Source of the DNA: Novosphingobium indicum
GTDB lineage: Bacteria > Pseudomonadota > Alphaproteobacteria > Sphingomonadales > Sphingomonadaceae
DNA length: 64,000 nt
Reading direction: 5' to 3'
Assembly (NCBI RefSeq): GCF_014645195.1
Contig: NZ_BMLK01000013.1
Coordinates: 97,044-161,043, forward strand
Shown: piece after piece, positions 24,375-33,333 of the stretch
How positions within the stretch are numbered: position 1 is the stretch's first letter
Layout: each line of letters begins with the position of its first letter
The notes under the pieces: model-generated
What the model was told of the DNA's origin: nothing
Seen by the model: only the letters and a program-made list of their open reading frames with translations
Database searches by the model: none
Program-made: the position numbers and the translations under genes

Positions 24375-24724
24375 TGGTTTTGCCGATCTAAAAATTTCAT
24401 GATTAACCCCATAAAAAATGGTTGGTTGAGTGACATAATTTGATCTTGTTCTGCACTATTTCCGATAGTGTAGTCCATGTAAGAAATGATTTCCTACATA
24501 TCATCGGATGAATTATTGTTCAGCATGCCTGAGAGTTGCACAATCCGTGTTTTCCACTCCACAAGGTTACACTTTCGTCACAAGGTGACACCGGAAACGC
24601 AAGGTGACACCATTTCCCCTGGACCGTGTCACGCGTGTCAACCGGACCTGTCACCTTGCACTGATCCGGGCGTTGCACCCGCCCTGTTCCCCTTTTCCTG
24701 CACATCGGCTATCCGCGCGCCATT
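24375..24724. other. AT-rich intergenic region with palindromes, no gene seen
   Basis: The left half is AT-rich. It holds CACTAT-N5-ATAGTG (24454-24470) and the imperfect palindrome ATGTAAGAAA-TGA-TTTCCTACAT (24477-24499). The right half carries the AAGGTGACAC repeats annotated separately and probably the argS promoter. No convincing open reading frame. Confidence 0.6.
24562..24659. repeat. 19-bp-period direct repeats with inverted copies upstream of argS
   Basis: CAAGGTTACAC (24562), CAAGGTGACACC (24581) and CAAGGTGACACC (24600) recur exactly every 19 bp. Inverted matches follow: GTGTCA twice within 24625-24640, and TGTCACCTTG at 24650-24659. The array ends 65 bp before the argS ATG. An array like this could bind a protein cooperatively; no known regulator is assigned. 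Confidence 0.65.
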
Positions 24725-26470
24725 ATGAGTGAGAACCAGACGCTTTACGCCGCCTTTGCAGGCCACCTTTCCGCCGCGCTCGATGCGCTGGAAGTAGCGG
24801 GCACGCTGCCGGGCGGCCTGAAGCGAAGCGCGGTCACGGTCGAGCCGCCGCGCGATCCCAGCCATGGTGATCTGGCGACCAATGCGGCGATGGTGCTGGC
24901 CAAGCCCGCCGGCATGAAGCCGCGCGATCTGGCCGAGGCGCTGGTTGCCGAACTGACCAGGATCGAGGACGTTACCTCCGCCGAGATCGCCGGACCGGGC
25001 TTCATCAACATGCGGCTTGCGCCTTCGGCCTGGCTGGCCGAACTGCGCGCGATTGCCGCGCTCGGTGCCGACTACGGCCGCTCCGACATGGGCGGCGGCA
25101 AGACGGTGAACGTCGAATACGTCTCCGCCAATCCCACCGGGCCGATGCACATGGGCCACTGCCGCGGCGCGGTCGTCGGCGATGCGCTGGCGACGCTGCT
25201 CGAATATGCCGGGCACAAGGTCACCCGCGAATACTACGTCAACGATGCCGGCGCGCAGGTGCAGGTGCTCGCCCGCTCGGTTCACCTGCGCTACCGCGAG
25301 GCGCTGGGTGAGGACATCGGCGCCATCCCCGAGGGGTTCTATCCCGGCGATTACCTCGTGCCGGTCGGCAAGGCGCTCGCCGATGAGTTCGGCGACACGT
25401 ACGCCAAGGCGCCCGAATCGGAATGGCTGGTGCTGTTCCGCGACAAGGCGGTCGCGGCGATGATGGACATGATCCGCGCCGACCTCGCGCTGCTGGGCAT
25501 CGAGCACGAGGTGTTCTCGTCCGAAGCCGAACTGCAGGCCTCCGGCAAGCCGGACGAGGCCGAGGCGTGGCTGCGCTCGAAGGGTCTCGTCTACGACGGT
25601 GTGCTCGAAGCGCCCAAGGGCAAGACGCCCGAGGACTGGGAGCCGGTCGAACTGCCGCTGTTCAAGTCGACCCAGTTCGGCGACGATCAGGATCGCCCGA
25701 TCAAGAAGAGCGACGGTAGCTGGACCTACTTCGGCGCCGACCTCGCCTATCACTACCAGAAGGCGCAGGAAGCCGACGCGCTGGTGGACATCTGGGGCGC
25801 GGACCACGCCGGTACCGTCAAGCGCATCAAGGCCGCTGTGGCCGCGATGACCGGCGTTGATGGCGAGCCCACGCCGTTCGAAGTGAAGCTGGTCCAGATG
25901 GTCCAGCTCCTCAAGGGCGGTCAGCCGTTCAAGATGTCCAAGCGCGCGGGCAACTTCGTGACGCTGGCCGACGTCGTCGAGATGGTCGGCAAGGACGTGG
26001 TGCGTTTCACCATGCTCACCCGCAAGCCCGACGCGCAGATGGACTTCGACTTCGACAAGGTGGTCGAGGCGAGCAAGGACAATCCAGTCTTCTACGTCCA
26101 GTACTGCCACGCCCGGGTCCATTCGACGCTGCGCAAGGCGGCGGCGGATGGCTTTGGGCCTTCCGATGCGCACCTCGATCTGCTGGGCGAGGAGGAGCTG
26201 GACCTGATCAAACTGGCCGCGCAGTTCCCGCGCGTGATCGAAGCTGCCGCCGCGGCGCGCGAGCCGCATCGCATGGCCTTCTTCCTCCACGATCTTGCCG
26301 CTGCCTTCCACGGCTACTGGAATTTGGGCAATGACCGGGTGGAAAAGCGGTTTATTAACCATGACGACGCTAACCTGACGGGCGCGCGGCTTTTTCTGGC
26401 CGTGCAAATGGGTCAACTGGTACGCAACGGGCTGGCGCTTCTCGGCGTCGAGGCTGTGGAGGAAATGTAG
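24725..26470 (+). CDS. argS: Arginyl-tRNA synthetase
   Basis: Class I aminoacyl-tRNA synthetase, 581 residues. It has an N-terminal Add-1 tRNA-binding domain (1-100), the HIGH-like motif PMHMGHCRG (near residue 140), the KMSK-like motif [10 protein letters not shown] (near residue 403), and a C-terminal DALR anticodon-binding domain (about 450-581). Length and motifs are standard. The ATG at 24725 gives the canonical Add-1 start. It is followed 4 bp later by the SPOR gene and begins a long same-strand run to tatC. Confidence 0.96.
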   Translation: MSENQTLYAAFAGHLSAALDALEVAGTLPGGLKRSAVTVEPPRDPSHGDLATNAAMVLAKPAGMKPRDLAEALVAELTRIEDVTSAEIAGPGFINMRLAPSAWLAELRAIAALGADYGRSDMGGGKTVNVEYVSANPTGPMHMGHCRGAVVGDALATLLEYAGHKVTREYYVNDAGAQVQVLARSVHLRYREALGEDIGAIPEGFYPGDYLVPVGKALADEFGDTYAKAPESEWLVLFRDKAVAAMMDMIRADLALLGIEHEVFSSEAELQASGKPDEAEAWLRSKGLVYDGVLEAPKGKTPEDWEPVELPLFKSTQFGDDQDRPIKKSDGSWTYFGADLAYHYQKAQEADALVDIWGADHAGTVKRIKAAVAAMTGVDGEPTPFEVKLVQMVQLLKGGQPFKMSKRAGNFVTLADVVEMVGKDVVRFTMLTRKPDAQMDFDFDKVVEASKDNPVFYVQYCHARVHSTLRKAAADGFGPSDAHLDLLGEEELDLIKLAAQFPRVIEAAAAAREPHRMAFFLHDLAAAFHGYWNLGNDRVEKRFINHDDANLTGARLFLAVQMGQLVRNGLALLGVEAVEEM

Positions 26471-26473
26471 GTT

Positions 26474-27250
26474 ATGGGGATCGCGGACACGGGCTCGAAC
26501 ACGGGCCGCGACGGGGACCACGAGGAACCCGATTTCGCGGGTCAGGAGCGCCCCGAGGGCGACACGCAGGACCTTTCCGGCGACTCTGCGGAACAGTTCC
26601 AGTCCTCGGAGCAGCTTGAACTCGGGGACGATGACGTCCGCCTCCCATGGCTTGAGGGCGACGATGACGAGTACGAGGACGAAGGCGGTCCGGGCATCGG
26701 GCAGGGCCTGCTGCTCGTACTGCTCGGCCTTGTCGCTATCGGCGTGATCGTCGGCGGCCTGTTCTGGATGATGGGCGACAAGCCCAAGGACCGCGTCGCC
26801 GATGGCGGGGTGATCTCCGCGCCCAAGGAACCCTACAAGACCAGGCCGGAAAATCCCGGCGGCGAAGTCGTCGAAGGAACCGGCGATACCAGCTTTGCCG
26901 TCGCCGAGGGCCAGTCGCGTCCGCCGCAGATCGAGGACAACGGCGAAGGCGCCAAGCCCGGTTTCGACTCGGTCGGCACGCCCGACCCCGAACCGTCGCA
27001 GGCGTCCGAGCCCGAAGGCGTGGGCGTGCAGGTCGGTGCCTATACCTCGCAGGCGTCCGCAGAGGCTGGCTGGGCCGCGCTCAAGTCGCAGTACCCCGCG
27101 CTGGCCGACATGTCGCACCGCGTGCTCCAGGGGCAGGCGGATATTGGCACCGTCTATCGCCTGCAGGCGGTTCCGGGCAGCCTCTCGGCCGCTCGCTCGC
27201 TGTGCAAGGGCATGAAGTCCGCCGGTCTCGCCTGCCAGGTAAAGGACTGA
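26474..27250 (+). CDS. SPOR-domain membrane protein
   Basis: A 258-residue bitopic protein. It has a long acidic cytoplasmic N terminus (1-75), one transmembrane helix (about 77-98; GLLLVLLGLVAIGVIVGGLF), a periplasmic Pro/Glu-rich linker, and a C-terminal SPOR domain (about 178-256; VGVQVGAYTSQASAEAGW). SPOR domains bind denuded septal peptidoglycan, so a role in division or envelope remodelling is likely. It sits between argS and nagZ, an order I recall as conserved in sphingomonads. Confidence 0.88.
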   Translation: MGIADTGSNTGRDGDHEEPDFAGQERPEGDTQDLSGDSAEQFQSSEQLELGDDDVRLPWLEGDDDEYEDEGGPGIGQGLLLVLLGLVAIGVIVGGLFWMMGDKPKDRVADGGVISAPKEPYKTRPENPGGEVVEGTGDTSFAVAEGQSRPPQIEDNGEGAKPGFDSVGTPDPEPSQASEPEGVGVQVGAYTSQASAEAGWAALKSQYPALADMSHRVLQGQADIGTVYRLQAVPGSLSAARSLCKGMKSAGLACQVKD

Positions 27251-27350
27251 TCCCCACCGGCGCGCGGGAGCTTTCCGCCGCCGGCAGTTTTGCACATTCC
27301 GCGCGGTGCGTTTTCTTGCAGAACCCGCGCTTTTCTGCGACGAAATCGCG

Positions 27351-28361
27351 ATGGTACCCGCGATATTCGGCCTTGCCGGCCTGACCCTGACGGACGATGA
27401 GCGCGCTTTCTTCCGTGATGCCGATCCGGCGGGCTACATCCTGTTCGGCCGCAACGTTGAAAGCCGCGAGCAGCTTCGCGCTCTGACCGACGAACTCAAG
27501 GCGATCCACGGGCGCGACCGGCTCTATATCTGCATCGATCAGGAAGGCGGCCGCGTCGCCCGGATGAAGCCGCCGGTCTGGCCGGCCTATCCGGCGGGCG
27601 AAGCGTTCGACCGGCTCTACGACCGCGCCCCGGCTTCCGCGATCGAGGCCGTGCGCGCCAATGCCGAGGCGCTGGGACTGGACCTGGCCGAAGCGGGGAT
27701 TACCGCGGACTGTTATCCCTCGCTCGACGTGCGCCAGCCGGGCGCTCACGACGTCATCGGCGACCGGGCCTTCGGTGCCGAGCCGATGCGCGTCGCCGCG
27801 CTGGGCCGCGCGGCGCTGGCGGGACTGGCGAAGGCCGGTGTGGTCGGTTGCATCAAGCACATCCCGGGACACGGCCGCGCCATGGCCGACAGCCACAAGG
27901 AACTGCCGACCGTCGACGCGAGCGCGGAGGACCTGGAAACCGACCTTGCCCCCTTCCGCGCCCTGTCCGATGCCCCCGTCGGCATGACCGCACATGTGCG
28001 CTATACCGCGTGGGATGCGGATTTGCCGGGCACCCTCTCGCCCTTCGTGGTGAGCGAGATCATCCGCAAGCGCATCGGTTTCGGCGGCCTGCTGCTGACC
28101 GACGATCTGGACATGGAAGCCCTTGATGGCACCGTGCCCGAGCGGGCCGAGCGGGCGATTGCCGCCGGTTGCGACATCGCGCTCAACTGCTGGGCGAAGA
28201 TGGACGACATGGTCGGCATCGCCCAGCGCCTTCCCGCGATGTCGGATGAGACGGCGCAGCGGCTGGAACGAGCACTGGCTTCGGTCGAAAGTGGTTCGAA
28301 GGAACTGCATGCCGATCTCGTCGCCCGGCGCGATGCCTTGCTGGCGCAGACGGTGGCCTGA
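27351..28361 (+). CDS. nagZ: Beta-N-acetylhexosaminidase NagZ
   Basis: Glycoside hydrolase family 3 enzyme that removes GlcNAc from 1,6-anhydro-muropeptides in cytoplasmic peptidoglycan recycling. The 336-residue product has the NagZ signature KHIPGHGRAMADSH (about 169-182), which includes the catalytic His of the mobile loop. The nucleophile Asp is in LLTDDLDMEAL (about 245-255). The start ATG 27351 (MVPAIFGLAG) matches the usual family start; a GTG at 27306 would add 15 residues. It is 4 bp before scpA. Confidence 0.92.
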   Translation: MVPAIFGLAGLTLTDDERAFFRDADPAGYILFGRNVESREQLRALTDELKAIHGRDRLYICIDQEGGRVARMKPPVWPAYPAGEAFDRLYDRAPASAIEAVRANAEALGLDLAEAGITADCYPSLDVRQPGAHDVIGDRAFGAEPMRVAALGRAALAGLAKAGVVGCIKHIPGHGRAMADSHKELPTVDASAEDLETDLAPFRALSDAPVGMTAHVRYTAWDADLPGTLSPFVVSEIIRKRIGFGGLLLTDDLDMEALDGTVPERAERAIAAGCDIALNCWAKMDDMVGIAQRLPAMSDETAQRLERALASVESGSKELHADLVARRDALLAQTVA

Positions 28362-28364
28362 GCG

Positions 28365-29189
28365 ATGGACCACGGCGATCTTCCCGAAGGCGCCGCTAAT
28401 CCGCTCGATGCGGCCGAAGGCGACTGGGACGGCCCCGCGGCTGCCGAGGAACGCCAGGAAGCGCTCTATCTCGAGATCGACGGCTGGGAAGGACCGCTCG
28501 ACCTGCTGCTCGATCTGGCGCGGCGGCAGAAAGTGGACTTGCGCACGATCTCGATCCTCGAACTGGTCGACCAGTACCTGACCTATATCGAGGAGGCCGA
28601 GGCGCTGCGGCTGGAACTGGCGGCGGACTACCTCGTGATGGCCGCCTGGCTCGCCTATCTCAAATCGGCGCTGCTGCTGCCCAAGGACGAGCAGGAAGAT
28701 CCCAGTCCCGAAGAGCTGGCGCTGCGTCTGCAACTGCGCCTTCAGCGGTTGGGCGCCATGCGCGAGGCGGCGGCGCGGCTGATGGGCCGCGACCGGCTGG
28801 GCCGCGATGTCTTCCTGCGCGGCGCGCCGGAAGGGCTGCGCGTCGATCGCAAGAACCGCTGGCAATGTGAATGGTTCGATCTCATCCGCGCCTATGGCGA
28901 TGTGAAGATCCGCAACGAGCCGGTCGTCCACATGGTGCGCGAGCGCATGGTGATGACGCTCGACAGCGCGATCCAGCGCGTGTCGTCGATGCTCGGCGTG
29001 GCCATCGACTGGATGGACCTGCGCGACTTCCTGCCGCCGGCCCATGACAACTGGGCAAATCCGAAGCTGCGCCGCTCCGCGCTGGCGTCCAGCTTCGTCG
29101 CGGTGCTTGAGCTGGCCCGGACCGGAAAGGCCGAGATCGCGCAGGAAGAGACCTTCGGACCGCTGCGCCTGAAGGCGGCCAAGCCGTGA
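28365..29189 (+). CDS. scpA: Segregation and condensation protein ScpA (kleisin)
   Basis: A 274-residue kleisin that bridges the SMC heads. The N-terminal helical part is ALYLEIDGWEGPLDLLLDLARRQKVDL (about 30-56, the ScpA hallmark), followed by YLVMAAWLAYLKSALLLP. A middle region binds ScpB, and the C-terminal winged helix (about 200-270) binds the SMC cap. Its partner smc lies 22 kb away in this window. Its stop overlaps the ScpB start (GTGA). Confidence 0.94.
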   Translation: MDHGDLPEGAANPLDAAEGDWDGPAAAEERQEALYLEIDGWEGPLDLLLDLARRQKVDLRTISILELVDQYLTYIEEAEALRLELAADYLVMAAWLAYLKSALLLPKDEQEDPSPEELALRLQLRLQRLGAMREAAARLMGRDRLGRDVFLRGAPEGLRVDRKNRWQCEWFDLIRAYGDVKIRNEPVVHMVRERMVMTLDSAIQRVSSMLGVAIDWMDLRDFLPPAHDNWANPKLRRSALASSFVAVLELARTGKAEIAQEETFGPLRLKAAKP

Positions 29190-29902
29190 CGTCCGATATC
29201 CGCCCTTCGACAAGCTCGGGACGAGCGGACGAAAGCGTTGGTCGAGACACCGCTCAGGCTGAGCCTGTCGAAGTCCCGGACGATCTGGTCCGCGCGGTCG
29301 AGGCCACGCTCTTCGCTGCCGAGCAGCCGATGACAGTGGATCAGATTTCGACGCATCTCGGGCAGGCCAATGTGCGCCCGGCGCTGGCAGAGTTGCAGCT
29401 GCACTATGCGCAGCGCGGCATCCGTCTCGTCGAGCGCGGCAAGCGCTGGCATTTCGAGACTGCTCCCGATCTTGCCCACCTGCTGCGCCGCGAGAAGGAA
29501 GAACTGCGCCGTCTCAGCCGTGCCGCGACCGAGGTCTTGGCCATCGTCGCCTATCACGAACCCGTCAGCCGCGCCGAGATCGAGGCGATTCGCGGCGTGC
29601 AGACCGCGAAGGGCACACTGGATGTGCTGATGGAAGCGGGCTGGGTGCGCGTTGCCGGCCGCCGCGAAGTGCCCGGCCGCCCAGTCATCTATGCGACCAC
29701 GCCCGAGTTCCTGGCGCATTTCGGTCTCAATTCGCTGCGCGAGCTTCCGGGAATCGACGAACTGCGTGCTGCCGGTCTGCTCGATCCGGTCGACGACGAG
29801 ATGATCGAGTCCGCGCTCAGCCCCGGAAATACGCCGGAAGAGAACGAAGATGACGACGGTGCGACCGGACAGGGTCAGAACCATGACGGGCTTTCAACTT
29901 AG
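29186..29902 (+). CDS. scpB: Segregation and condensation protein ScpB
   Basis: A 238-residue condensin subunit with two winged-helix domains (about 33-115 and 118-200). It has LVRAVEATLFAAEQPMTVDQIS, and AATEVLAIVAYHEPVSRAEIEAIRGV typical of ScpB. The GTG start overlaps the scpA stop. Residues about 6-31 (PSTSSGRADESVGRDT, then AQAEPVE) are encoded by a dispersed palindromic repeat that entered the gene in frame and is not part of the ScpB fold. The core domains are intact. Confidence 0.94.
   Translation: MTSDIRPSTSSGRADESVGRDTAQAEPVEVPDDLVRAVEATLFAAEQPMTVDQISTHLGQANVRPALAELQLHYAQRGIRLVERGKRWHFETAPDLAHLLRREKEELRRLSRAATEVLAIVAYHEPVSRAEIEAIRGVQTAKGTLDVLMEAGWVRVAGRREVPGRPVIYATTPEFLAHFGLNSLRELPGIDELRAAGLLDPVDDEMIESALSPGNTPEENEDDDGATGQGQNHDGLST
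29202..29274. repeat. Dispersed palindromic repeat inside the scpB coding sequence
   Basis: CCCTTCGACAAGCTCGGGA at the left and AGGCTGAGCCTGTCGAAG at the right form the arms of a 73-bp imperfect inverted repeat. I recall this family from intergenic regions of sphingomonad genomes. Here it is translated as a Ser/Thr/Ala-rich N-terminal tail. Confidence 0.85.
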
Positions 29903-29968
29903 CGGGAAAGCTCCTAGATGGGCCGGGTAGCGTCTGGAATCGGCGCACCGCATTGGAGTATTTTAGCT

Positions 29969-30214
29969 ATGGGTAGCTTCTCGATATGGCACTGGCTGAT
30001 CGTTCTGGTGATCGTCCTCGTGCTGTTCGGACGCGGCCGCGTGTCGGAAATCATGGGTGACTTCGGCAAGGGCATCAAGAGCTTCAAGGATGGCATGAAC
30101 GAGGACGAGAAGAAGGCCTCGGACAAGGACGCCACCCCGCCCGCGCAGATCACCTCGCAGCAGCAGGGCGATCCCAGCCCGACGCCCAGCGAGACCAAGA
30201 ACGGTCAGGCCTGA
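29969..30214 (+). CDS. tatA: Twin-arginine translocase subunit TatA
   Basis: An 81-residue protein with an N-terminal membrane helix ([20 protein letters not shown], residues 4-23), the hinge and an amphipathic helix ([19 protein letters not shown]) and a polar tail. TatA forms the translocation pore for folded proteins. The start is the ATG at 29969, because the upstream in-frame stretch to 29918 lacks family similarity. First gene of tatABC. Confidence 0.95.
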   Translation: MGSFSIWHWLIVLVIVLVLFGRGRVSEIMGDFGKGIKSFKDGMNEDEKKASDKDATPPAQITSQQQGDPSPTPSETKNGQA

Positions 30215-30250
30215 GCCTAACGCTGGACACGGCAAGGTCGCACACCGGCG

Positions 30251-30673
30251 ATGTTTGACATCGGCGCATCCGAACTCCTAATGGTCGTCATTGTGGCGGT
30301 CGTCGTCATCGGCCCCAAGGACATGCCGCTGGCGATGCGCACGGCTGGCCGCTGGATCGGCAAGATGCGCAAGATTTCCGGTCACTTCCGATCCGGTATC
30401 GACGCCATGGTGCGCGAGGCCGAGCTGGAGGAAATGGAACAGAAGTGGCGTGAGCAGAACGAGGCGATCATGAAATCGACCCCGCAGCTCCCCACGGCCG
30501 AGGACATGCAGGCGCCGTCCACGCCCGCGAAGCCGGTAGTGCAGGCCGCGCCGCCCAAGGACGAAGAGCCTTCGCCGGAGCCGGCTCCCGAAATGGAGCC
30601 GTCGAACCGGAAGGACAAATCCGCCAGTGATCCGGAGCAGGCGGAATTCCATCTTCCGCCTCCGCCGCCCTGA
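30251..30673 (+). CDS. tatB: Twin-arginine translocase subunit TatB
   Basis: A 140-residue protein. The TatB opening is MFDIGASELLMVVIVAVVVIGPKDMP, followed by an amphipathic helix and a long Pro/Glu-rich tail. With TatC it forms the receptor for twin-arginine signal peptides. The Glu in the first helix (position 8) and the GPKDMP hinge separate it from TatA. It starts 36 bp after tatA. Confidence 0.95.
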   Translation: MFDIGASELLMVVIVAVVVIGPKDMPLAMRTAGRWIGKMRKISGHFRSGIDAMVREAELEEMEQKWREQNEAIMKSTPQLPTAEDMQAPSTPAKPVVQAAPPKDEEPSPEPAPEMEPSNRKDKSASDPEQAEFHLPPPPP

Positions 30674-30684
30674 TCGGTCCCGCC

Positions 30685-31488
30685 ATGGCATTTCGCATCC
30701 CCGATATCGACGAATCTCAGGCGCCGCTGCTCGACCATCTGATCGAGCTGCGCACGCGCCTCATGCGCGCATTCCTGGCCTTCGCGGTGGCTTTTGGCAT
30801 TTGCTTCTATTTCGCCAGCGACATCTTCAGTTTTCTGGTTCGCCCGCTGACCCATGCCTTTCCCGAAGGACAGGGCAAGCTGATCTACACCAAGCTCTAC
30901 GAAGCGTTCTTCGTCGAAGTGAAAGTCGCGCTTTTCGCGGCCTTCTTCGTAAGTTTTCCGGTGATCGCCAACCAGATCTGGGCGTTCGTGGCGCCGGGGC
31001 TCTACGCGAAGGAAAAGAAGGCATTCCTGCCCTTCCTGGTCGCCACCCCGGTGCTGTTCACCATGGGTGCGGCGCTGGCCTACTACGTGGTCATGCCCAC
31101 GGCCTTTCACTTTTTCCTTGGCTTTCAGGGCGACAAGGGCGGTCTCAAGCTCGAGGCTCTGCCGGGTACGGGCGATTACCTTTCGCTGGTCATGCAGTTC
31201 ATTCTGGCTTTCGGCATCAGCTTCCTTTTGCCGGTGCTGCTGATGCTCCTGAACCGCGCGGGTATTGTGACACGCGCGCAAGTTGCCGGTGCGCGGCGCT
31301 ACGCCATCGTCGGCATCTTCGTGGTCGCGGCTATCGCGACCCCGCCCGACGTTATTTCGCAGCTCATGCTGGCGTTGCCGCTGATGGCGTTGTTCGAAGG
31401 CACGCTGCTGGTGATGCGCTTCACCGAACGCCGCGATGCCCGAGAGAAGGCGCCCGATGAACAGGCCGCGAGCGCTACGGCTGAGTGA
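30685..31488 (+). CDS. tatC: Twin-arginine translocase subunit TatC
   Basis: A 267-residue six-helix membrane protein. The N-terminal LLDHLIELRTRLMRAFLAF signature is that of the TatC signal-peptide-binding site. The periplasmic loops contain FVAPGLYAKEKKAFLPF. A C-terminal Arg/Glu-rich tail follows the sixth helix. It starts 11 bp after tatB and ends the argS-to-tatC same-strand run. Likely clients in this window are the Tat-type hydrolase at 58107 and perhaps the esterase at 9694. Confidence 0.96.
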   Translation: MAFRIPDIDESQAPLLDHLIELRTRLMRAFLAFAVAFGICFYFASDIFSFLVRPLTHAFPEGQGKLIYTKLYEAFFVEVKVALFAAFFVSFPVIANQIWAFVAPGLYAKEKKAFLPFLVATPVLFTMGAALAYYVVMPTAFHFFLGFQGDKGGLKLEALPGTGDYLSLVMQFILAFGISFLLPVLLMLLNRAGIVTRAQVAGARRYAIVGIFVVAAIATPPDVISQLMLALPLMALFEGTLLVMRFTERRDAREKAPDEQAASATAE

Positions 31489-31506
31489 TCGGATAGGGCT
31501 GTTTTG

Positions 31507-31526
31507 CCCTCCCGCGAGCGGGAGGG
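31507..31526. terminator. Hairpin between convergent tatC and amidohydrolase genes
   Basis: CCCTCCCGC-GA-GCGGGAGGG has perfect 9-bp arms and is preceded by TTTT. There is no T run on the plus-strand side; read on the minus strand it is followed by CAAAAC. It may act as a terminator for one or both genes. Confidence 0.5.
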
Positions 31527-31590
31527 CCGCGCGACTTGGTTAGCCGTCAGGCGAACATAGTCACAGCTGGGCGGGCCTCGCCGTGCGATG

Positions 31591-33333
31591 CTACCGCCCC
31601 TCCGCTGCAACCTCTTCAGCAACCTGATCCTTCGCTGCCGACCACGCGAGCCGGCCGCCGATCCACGTTTCCAGAACCTTGGTCTTGCGGATCTGCTGCG
31701 GCGTGGCCAGCGTCGGATCGGTGTCGACGAAGAGGAAATCGGCATCGTAGCCCTCGGCTATACGGCCCAGCTTGTCTTCGGCGAACATCGCGTAGGCTGC
31801 GCCGGTCGTATAGGCCTCCAGCGCGGCTTCGCGGCTGAGCGCTTCCTGCGGCTGCCATCCGCCGAAAGGCTCGCCGTCGGCGCCCTGCCGGGTAATGGCA
31901 ACGGCAAGGCCCTGGAAGGGATGGGCGGGCTCTACCGGCGTGTCAGACCCGAAAGCCAGCGTCGCACCGGCCGCTTCCATCGATTTCCATGCGTAAGCAC
32001 CAGCAAGCCTGTCCGGCCCCAGCCGGGCTTCGGCCATCACGCGGTCGGAGGCCTCGTGCTGCGGCTGCATCGAGGCGATCACACCGTGTTCGCCGAAGCG
32101 CGGGATATCGGCGGGATCGACGATCTGGGCATGTTCGATGCGCCAGCGGCGGTCGCCCTTGTAGGTCGCGGTCAGCTCGTCGATGGCATCGAGCACGGTC
32201 TTATTGGCCTCGTCGCCGATGGCGTGGACCGCGACCTGGAAATTGTCGATCGCCGCCCGGCTCATCAGGTTGCCGAGCTGCGTCTGGCTCATCTGCGGCA
32301 GGCCGCTCGTCTCGGGATCGTCGGCGTAGGGGGCCTTGAGCCAGGCCCCGCGCGATCCGAGGGCGCCGTCGAGGTAGAGCTTCAGCCCGTTCATCTTGAG
32401 CCGGTCGTCATAGAGCCACGGCGTCGGGCCGGGGCCGCCGATCAGGCTCATGGCGTCTATACCGGCGGCATAGGAGATGATGCGCACACGCAGATGGCCA
32501 AGATCGGCCGCGCGGCGAAAGGCCTGCCAGTCCTCGATGGTCGTGCCCATGTCGGCAATCGCGGTAACGCCCTGCGAAAGCATCGCCAGTTGCGCCTCGG
32601 CCAGCGCCGTGTCGCGGTCCTCGGGACGGGGTTTCGGCACTTTCGCGTCGATGAGCGCGGTCGCGGCATCGATGAAGACGCCTGCCGGTGCTTTACCGCC
32701 AGCAACGCGCCGGATTTCGCCGCCTGCCGGGTCGGGGGTCTTGGCGGTGATGTTGGCTGCGGCCATGGCCGCGCTGTTGGCCCAGCCGGCATGCCCGTCG
32801 ACGCGTGTAAGCCATGCGGGCTTGCCGCCGGTCACCGCGTCGAGTTCAGCTGCAGTGGGCATACGGTCGAGGCCCCAGACCACTTGATTCCAGCCGGTGC
32901 CGAGGATCCACGGCAAGTCGGGGTGCGCTGCGGTCCACGCGGCGATACGCGACAGCGCCTCATCGAGCGACTTCGCCATCGACAGGTCGAGCGTCATCCG
33001 CGCGAACCCCGTCGCCATGACGTGGCCGTGCGCGTCGATCATGCCCGGCATGACGATGCGGCCCTTGCCGTCGAGCCTGTACTGGACCCGTTCGGGGCGC
33101 TCGTCGCCGGAATGATAGATCTGCTTCACCCGGCCGTCGGGGCCGATCAGGAAGCCATCGAAGCGGTCGATTCCGCCGTTGCCGTCGGGGGTCAGGCCCT
33201 CGACGTTGTCGATCAGGGTTCCGGCGACCGGCGGTTCGGGTTCGGCGTTCTTTTTCTTCCTTGCCGCCGCCGGTGAAGCGATCAGCGCACAGATCAGTGC
33301 GGCAGCGATAGCCGCCCGTTTCGTGAAACTCAC
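31591..33333 (-). CDS. Exported amidohydrolase (YtcJ-like)
   Basis: A 580-residue metal-dependent hydrolase. A signal peptide (residues 1-23, ending SPAAA-RKK) is followed by the small beta domain. The metal-binding motif is MPGMIDAHGHV (near residue 85), with further ligands in AVHAIGDEANKTVLDAI, RRWRIEHAQIVDP and the catalytic Asp in LAFGSDTPVEPAHPF. YtcJ-like members act on cyclic amides, carbamates or peptidic substrates; the real substrate is unknown. The GTG start overlaps the stop of the upstream dehydrogenase gene, so the two are coupled. Confidence 0.87.
   Translation of the reverse strand: MSFTKRAAIAAALICALIASPAAARKKKNAEPEPPVAGTLIDNVEGLTPDGNGGIDRFDGFLIGPDGRVKQIYHSGDERPERVQYRLDGKGRIVMPGMIDAHGHVMATGFARMTLDLSMAKSLDEALSRIAAWTAAHPDLPWILGTGWNQVVWGLDRMPTAAELDAVTGGKPAWLTRVDGHAGWANSAAMAAANITAKTPDPAGGEIRRVAGGKAPAGVFIDAATALIDAKVPKPRPEDRDTALAEAQLAMLSQGVTAIADMGTTIEDWQAFRRAADLGHLRVRIISYAAGIDAMSLIGGPGPTPWLYDDRLKMNGLKLYLDGALGSRGAWLKAPYADDPETSGLPQMSQTQLGNLMSRAAIDNFQVAVHAIGDEANKTVLDAIDELTATYKGDRRWRIEHAQIVDPADIPRFGEHGVIASMQPQHEASDRVMAEARLGPDRLAGAYAWKSMEAAGATLAFGSDTPVEPAHPFQGLAVAITRQGADGEPFGGWQPQEALSREAALEAYTTGAAYAMFAEDKLGRIAEGYDADFLFVDTDPTLATPQQIRKTKVLETWIGGRLAWSAAKDQVAEEVAAEGR

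Noticed and set aside
24562..24659. Replication origin iterons
   Set aside because: No rep gene, partition genes or DnaA-box cluster nearby; the array sits before argS, so a regulatory role is more likely.
24638..27295. An 885-codon minus-strand open frame opposite argS and the SPOR gene
   Set aside because: It is fully antisense to two well-supported genes, His/Arg/Gly-rich, and lacks any domain.
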